From assembly GCA_937871415.1 (NCBI GenBank), contig CALMQD010000284.1, positions 1-7,834 of the forward strand: a stretch of 7,834 nt of DNA, written 5' to 3'. The translations under genes and the position numbers were made by a program. The notes beneath the pieces are model-generated. The model saw only the letters and a list, made by a program, of their open reading frames with translations, ran no database searches and was not told the DNA's origin. Positions within the stretch are counted from its first letter, which is position 1; each line of letters opens with the position of its first letter. Source of the DNA: an uncultured Phycisphaerales bacterium. Its GTDB lineage: Bacteria > Planctomycetota > Phycisphaerae > Phycisphaerales > UBA1924. This document shows positions 5,673 through 7,834 of the stretch, piece after piece.

Positions 5673-6473
5673 ATGCGTATCACTGCATCAGTCGTGGCGT
5701 TGCTTGCGCTCGCGGGCGCGGCCCATGCCGGCACCGTCCAGCTCAGCGAGATTTTCGTCAATCCGCCGGGCACGGACAACGGCCAGGAGTTCTTCGAACT
5801 CTGCGGCGACGCGGGCGAATCGCTCAGCGGTCTAAAACTCATCATCATCGAGGGTGACGGCTCGGGCGCGGGCTCGATCGACGCGATCCTCGACCTGGGC
5901 TCGTTCTCGCTGGGCAGCAACGGGCTGTTCCTGTGGCGCGATTCGAGCAGCGTGATCGACACCTCGCCGACCGCGGGCGTTCAGGGCCCCGACGCCGGCA
6001 CGACGATCAACGTCGCCGACTTCAGCCCGGACATCGAGAACGGCTCGAACACCTACCTGCTTGTCCGCGGCTTCTCGGGCGCGCTGAGCGCCGACCTGGA
6101 CACGGACAACGACGGCATCCTCGACGTCACGCCGTGGACGTCGGTGGTGGACGGCGTGTCGATCGTGGAGAACGACGGGGCCGCGAACATCGGCTACGCC
6201 GCGGGACTGGGGTTCTCGAACATCGGCGGCATCGCGTTCACGTTCACGCCGGACATCGTGGCCCGTGGCACGGACGGCGTGTGGTACGGAGCCGACGTTC
6301 TGGGCACGAACCCGGGCGGTTTCTATGCCTTCGATGCGACGCAGAACACCATCGGCCCCGGCGCCGAGAACTTCGGCGCGACCCCGGGCGTGAAGAACAC
6401 CGTTCCGGCCCCCGGCGCGATGGCGCTGCTGAGCCTGGGCGGCCTCATGGTCGCTCGTCGCCGGCGCGCCTGA
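5673..6473 (+). CDS. Secreted lamin-tail-like domain protein with PEP-CTERM-like C-terminal tail
   Basis: This 266-residue exported protein has a signal peptide at 1-19 (hydrophobic core ending AHA before G20). One lamin-tail-like beta domain (about 20-242) contains VQLSEIFVN (22-30), GQEFFEL (37-43), DLGSFSLGSNGLFL (74-87), FSPDIENGSNTYLL (117-130) and an Asp-rich calcium-type loop D-x-D-x-D-x-D-G (141-148). The C-terminus has PAPGA (245-249), a hydrophobic stretch (250-260) and RRRR (262-265), the layout of PEP-CTERM/exosortase-type sorting signals seen in Phycisphaerae. It is therefore probably processed and anchored at, or passed through, the outer envelope. The domain matches residues about 459-690 of the divergently encoded dockerin protein, including the order of all conserved blocks. 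A strong Shine-Dalgarno precedes the gene and a terminator follows 43 nt after the stop. No enzymatic motif was seen. Confidence 0.9.
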   Translation: MRITASVVALLALAGAAHAGTVQLSEIFVNPPGTDNGQEFFELCGDAGESLSGLKLIIIEGDGSGAGSIDAILDLGSFSLGSNGLFLWRDSSSVIDTSPTAGVQGPDAGTTINVADFSPDIENGSNTYLLVRGFSGALSADLDTDNDGILDVTPWTSVVDGVSIVENDGAANIGYAAGLGFSNIGGIAFTFTPDIVARGTDGVWYGADVLGTNPGGFYAFDATQNTIGPGAENFGATPGVKNTVPAPGAMALLSLGGLMVARRRRA

Positions 6474-6516
6474 GGCGACGGCCGCGTTCGTTTGTGTGAT
6501 TGAATCGATTGTCACG

Positions 6517-6553
6517 CGCGGCCCCTGGGCGAACCGGGGGCCGCGTTGTTTTT
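6517..6553 (+). terminator. Rho-independent terminator of the PEP-CTERM-like protein gene
   Basis: CGCGGCCCC (6517-6525) and GGGGCCGCG (6537-6545) form a perfect 9-bp GC stem with an 11-nt loop, followed by TTGTTTTT. It sits 43 nt after the stop of the plus-strand gene, with the T tract on the plus strand only. Confidence 0.9.
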
Positions 6554-6652
6554 GTCCGCTGCGGATCGGCGTGTCGAGGTTACCCGAAGGCGAAGTGAGT
6601 ATTGGATGCGGTCGCCTGAAGGAACGCACGCGACGGCAATCGATTCGCCCCG

Positions 6653-6671
6653 TGCAGTCTTTCAGACTGCA
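6653..6671. repeat. Hairpin repeat, copy 1 (CAGTC-T-TTC-A-GACTG type)
   Basis: TGCAGTCT and AGACTGCA form a perfect 8-bp stem around the loop TTC. The core matches the hairpin at 6765-6781, except for paired changes on both sides of the stem. It is not followed by a T tract. Confidence 0.7.
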
Positions 6672-6712
6672 AGCGATGCGTGGTGTGTGTGCGGGTGGAC
6701 CGGCCGCGCACA

Positions 6713-6754
6713 CCGGGGGTGTCGCATCCCCTTCAGGGATGCTCCACACCCCGG
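6713..6754. repeat. Long imperfect hairpin with a GCATCCC/GGGATGC core
   Basis: The inner stem GCATCCC (6724-6730) with GGGATGC (6736-6742) surrounds CTTCA. After a small internal loop an outer stem follows, CCGG(G)GGTGT (6713-6722) with ACACCCCGG (6746-6754), with one bulged G. About 16 base pairs in 42 nt make it the strongest non-terminator structure in the window. Confidence 0.7.
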
Positions 6755-6764
6755 CTACTGACGA

Positions 6765-6781
6765 ACAGTCCTTCGGACTGT
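6765..6781. repeat. Hairpin repeat, copy 2 (CAGTC-C-TTC-G-GACTG type)
   Basis: ACAGTCC and GGACTGT form a perfect 7-bp stem around TTC. Compared with 6653-6671, the T:A pair next to the loop becomes C:G and an outer G:C pair becomes A:T, so pairing is kept while the bases change. Confidence 0.7.
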
Positions 6782-6838
6782 GCGGTTAGAGGCACGAAGG
6801 CGGAAGGGGTGAGTGTGAGGAGACCGAAAGGCGTACGA

Positions 6839-6868
6839 CCGCTCGACAACGTCGAGTGGTTAGCCACT
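6839..6868. other. Two overlapping, mutually exclusive hairpins
   Basis: CCGCTCGAC (6839-6847) pairs with GTCGAGTGG (6851-6859) with one G:T, around AAC. AGTGG (6855-6859) alternatively pairs with CCACT (6864-6868) around TTAG. Both lie just downstream of the cytidylyltransferase gene on its transcribed strand. No T tract follows, so a terminator role is unproven. Confidence 0.4.
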
Positions 6869-6894
6869 TCGTCGCTTCGTCGCTTCGTCGCTTC
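6867..6894. repeat. Tandem octamer repeat (CTTCGTCG, 3.5 copies)
   Basis: CTTCGTCG repeats exactly three times from 6867, with a further CTTC to 6894. It ends 10 bp beyond the stop codon of the cytidylyltransferase gene. Such a short exact array is prone to slippage. Confidence 0.85.
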
Positions 6895-6904
6895 CGGGAT
6901 CGTC

Positions 6905-7789
6905 TCAGCCCTTCGCGCCCGCCCGTTCGTTGAGCAGCGCATCGGCCACGAGCAAGTCGATGTGCGTGTCGACATCGACGACAGCGTCGGCGCGCTCAGC
7001 GGAAACGATGCCGCGCCGGCGGTCGTCGCGTCCGAAGAACGCGTGCGGGCCGGGCGAGACGCCCGACTGAATCTCGAGCATGAGGGCCTCACGCGTGACG
7101 GCGATCACGCCGCCGTCGGGGATGAACGCGGGCGGCAGGTCCTGCCTTCTGAAGACGCCGTGGTTAAGGGTGTTTCCTTCCCAGGGCGAGACGCCAGCGG
7201 AATCCGGGTCGATGCGGGCCGTCCACCACGGGTGGTGCTTGCCGACGCCGAGGTAACTCTGCACGCTGTCGGCGGGTGGTCGGCCGGGGCGGTCGTTCGC
7301 GAGTTCGGCGAGCGCGCGGTCGGTCAAGTCGGGCGGGCGCACGGGGACGTTGGCGTACAGGATCGCGATCGGCGCGCGCGGGATGCGCAGTCCGGGGAGT
7401 TCGTGCTCAAGTTGGTTGACGGCGTGCCGGGCCGCGGCGTCGATCGTCGCGCGATCGTCCGCGAGTTCGGCGGGTCGGTCGACGATCCACAGCCGCTTGC
7501 TCTCGCCCTCCCCCCCCATCGGGCCCGGGCCTGGCGCGGCGGTGCGTTGCGGCTTGAGTTCGCGGGCGCAGTCCATGTCCCGCGCCAGCGTCTTGAGTTC
7601 GTCGTCGTCGGTCGAGAGCGCGATCGCGCCCACGGCGTGGGAGTCGATGGCGTGGCGGAGCGACCAGAAGGCGCACGGCGGGCGGATGCGCCGACCGGCG
7701 CACAGAACCTCCGGCCCCACGGGGAGCATGTTCTTCCGGGGGAGGCCCTTGCTCCCGGCCCGCGCGAGGATGATCGCCAGCGCTTTCAT
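6905..7789 (-). CDS. NeuA-like acylneuraminate (nonulosonate) cytidylyltransferase
   Basis: This 294-residue cytoplasmic nucleotidyltransferase probably joins CMP from CTP to a sialic-acid-like nine-carbon sugar, making the donor for a surface glycan. The family CTP-binding start motif appears as ILARAGSKGLPRKN (7-20; usual form ARGGSKGxPRKN). ALSTDDDEL (57-65) and RPAELADD (105-112) follow in the expected order. The C-terminal half has PPAFIPDGGVIAVTREAL and DVDTHID (272-278), the usual DxDTxxD block. It is longer than typical NeuA (about 230 residues), with extra Gly/Pro-rich segments at about 24-38 and 79-100. The start is ATG 7789; the same frame is closed by a stop at 7832-7834. No good Shine-Dalgarno is visible, but the ATG overlaps the stop of an upstream frame (ATGA), which suggests translational coupling. 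The substrate (sialic, legionaminic, pseudaminic or Kdn-type) cannot be told from this window. Confidence 0.82.
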   Translation of the reverse strand: MKALAIILARAGSKGLPRKNMLPVGPEVLCAGRRIRPPCAFWSLRHAIDSHAVGAIALSTDDDELKTLARDMDCARELKPQRTAAPGPGPMGGEGESKRLWIVDRPAELADDRATIDAAARHAVNQLEHELPGLRIPRAPIAILYANVPVRPPDLTDRALAELANDRPGRPPADSVQSYLGVGKHHPWWTARIDPDSAGVSPWEGNTLNHGVFRRQDLPPAFIPDGGVIAVTREALMLEIQSGVSPGPHAFFGRDDRRRGIVSAERADAVVDVDTHIDLLVADALLNERAGAKG

Positions 7790-7833
7790 CTCTTGGCTTT
7801 GAACGCACGATTTACAGGAGTTGGTCCATCGTC
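7786..7833 (-). CDS. Possible C-terminal tail of an upstream gene (partial)
   Basis: One minus-strand frame is open from the right edge for 15 codons (DDGPTPVNRAFKAKR) and stops with TGA at 7788-7786. That stop overlaps the cytidylyltransferase start by 4 bp (ATGA). Of the three minus-strand frames here it is the only one open to the edge. A 4-bp overlap is typical of genes in one operon, so a preceding sugar-biosynthesis gene is plausible, but the piece is too short to identify. Confidence 0.4.
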   Translation of the reverse strand, partial: DDGPTPVNRAFKAKR

Positions 7834-7834
7834 A

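Larger units (their letters stand above)
6474..6904. other. 431-bp hairpin-rich intergenic region between convergent genes
   Basis: No coding sequence is supported here. From left to right it holds the plus-strand terminator (6517-6553), three palindromic hairpins (6653-6671, 6713-6754, 6765-6781), two mutually overlapping hairpins (6839-6868) and an octamer tandem repeat (6867-6894). The segment 6554-6652 shows nothing clear beyond a weak GTCGC/GCGAC pair. Confidence 0.6.

Noticed and set aside
6503..6645. Two AATCGATT palindromes (6503-6510 and 6638-6645)
   Set aside because: They are 8-bp self-complementary words with no shared flanks; chance or a common methylation-type word is sufficient.
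5832..6749. 305-codon minus-strand frame opposite the PEP-CTERM-like gene
   Set aside because: It is Arg/Val/Ala-rich antisense, runs through the plus-strand terminator and hairpins, and has no family resemblance.
6653..6781. CRISPR-like array of palindromic repeats
   Set aside because: The palindromes are too short, unequal in sequence and irregularly spaced, with no constant repeat, no spacers of even length and no cas genes.

Overview
The window looks like chromosomal DNA from a planctomycete, most likely class Phycisphaerae. The evidence is very high GC with long antisense open frames, a secreted protein ending in a cysteine-bracketed ("GC-type") dockerin, a second secreted protein ending in a short PAPGA/hydrophobic/RRRR tail (PEP-CTERM-like), and a pyrophosphate-type phosphofructokinase. 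This assignment is inference from gene content; no rRNA or other marker gene is present.

Left third (1-2537, all minus strand): a probable co-directional run of three genes, read right to left. It starts with a PPi-type 6-phosphofructokinase (pfp), followed by a metallo-beta-lactamase-fold protein whose zinc-binding histidines are almost all replaced, and then a TatD-family metal-dependent hydrolase that runs off the left edge. A 28-bp imperfect tandem duplication sits on the pfp stop codon. A strong stem-loop terminator (2641-2672) separates this run from the next gene.

Middle (2709-6553): two divergently transcribed secreted-protein genes around a 399-bp intergenic region. The minus-strand gene encodes an 854-residue multidomain protein: signal peptide, an 'FTDNGW' beta domain, Ig-like domains, a lamin-tail-like domain, another Ig-like domain and a dockerin. 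The plus-strand gene encodes a 266-residue protein that is essentially only the lamin-tail-like domain plus a PEP-CTERM-like tail. The two are clearly homologous over that domain. The intergenic region holds strong Shine-Dalgarno sites for both genes, a set of TGA(A)CG direct repeats in two pairs spaced 11 bp, and a perfect 7-bp palindrome. A GC hairpin with a T-rich tail ends the plus-strand gene.

Right third (6474-7834): a 431-bp intergenic region rich in small hairpins, two of which share a core and differ by paired, compensating base changes. An octamer tandem repeat follows. After it comes a minus-strand NeuA-like cytidylyltransferase, an enzyme type that activates sialic-acid-like nonulosonates. 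It overlaps by 4 bp the tail of an open frame that continues off the right edge, which suggests a surface-glycan operon.

I see no CRISPR array, tRNA, rRNA, transposase or phage gene. No complete novel system is evident. The best leads are the histidine-stripped MBL protein, the divergent domain-sharing secreted pair with different C-terminal tags, and the covarying hairpin family.
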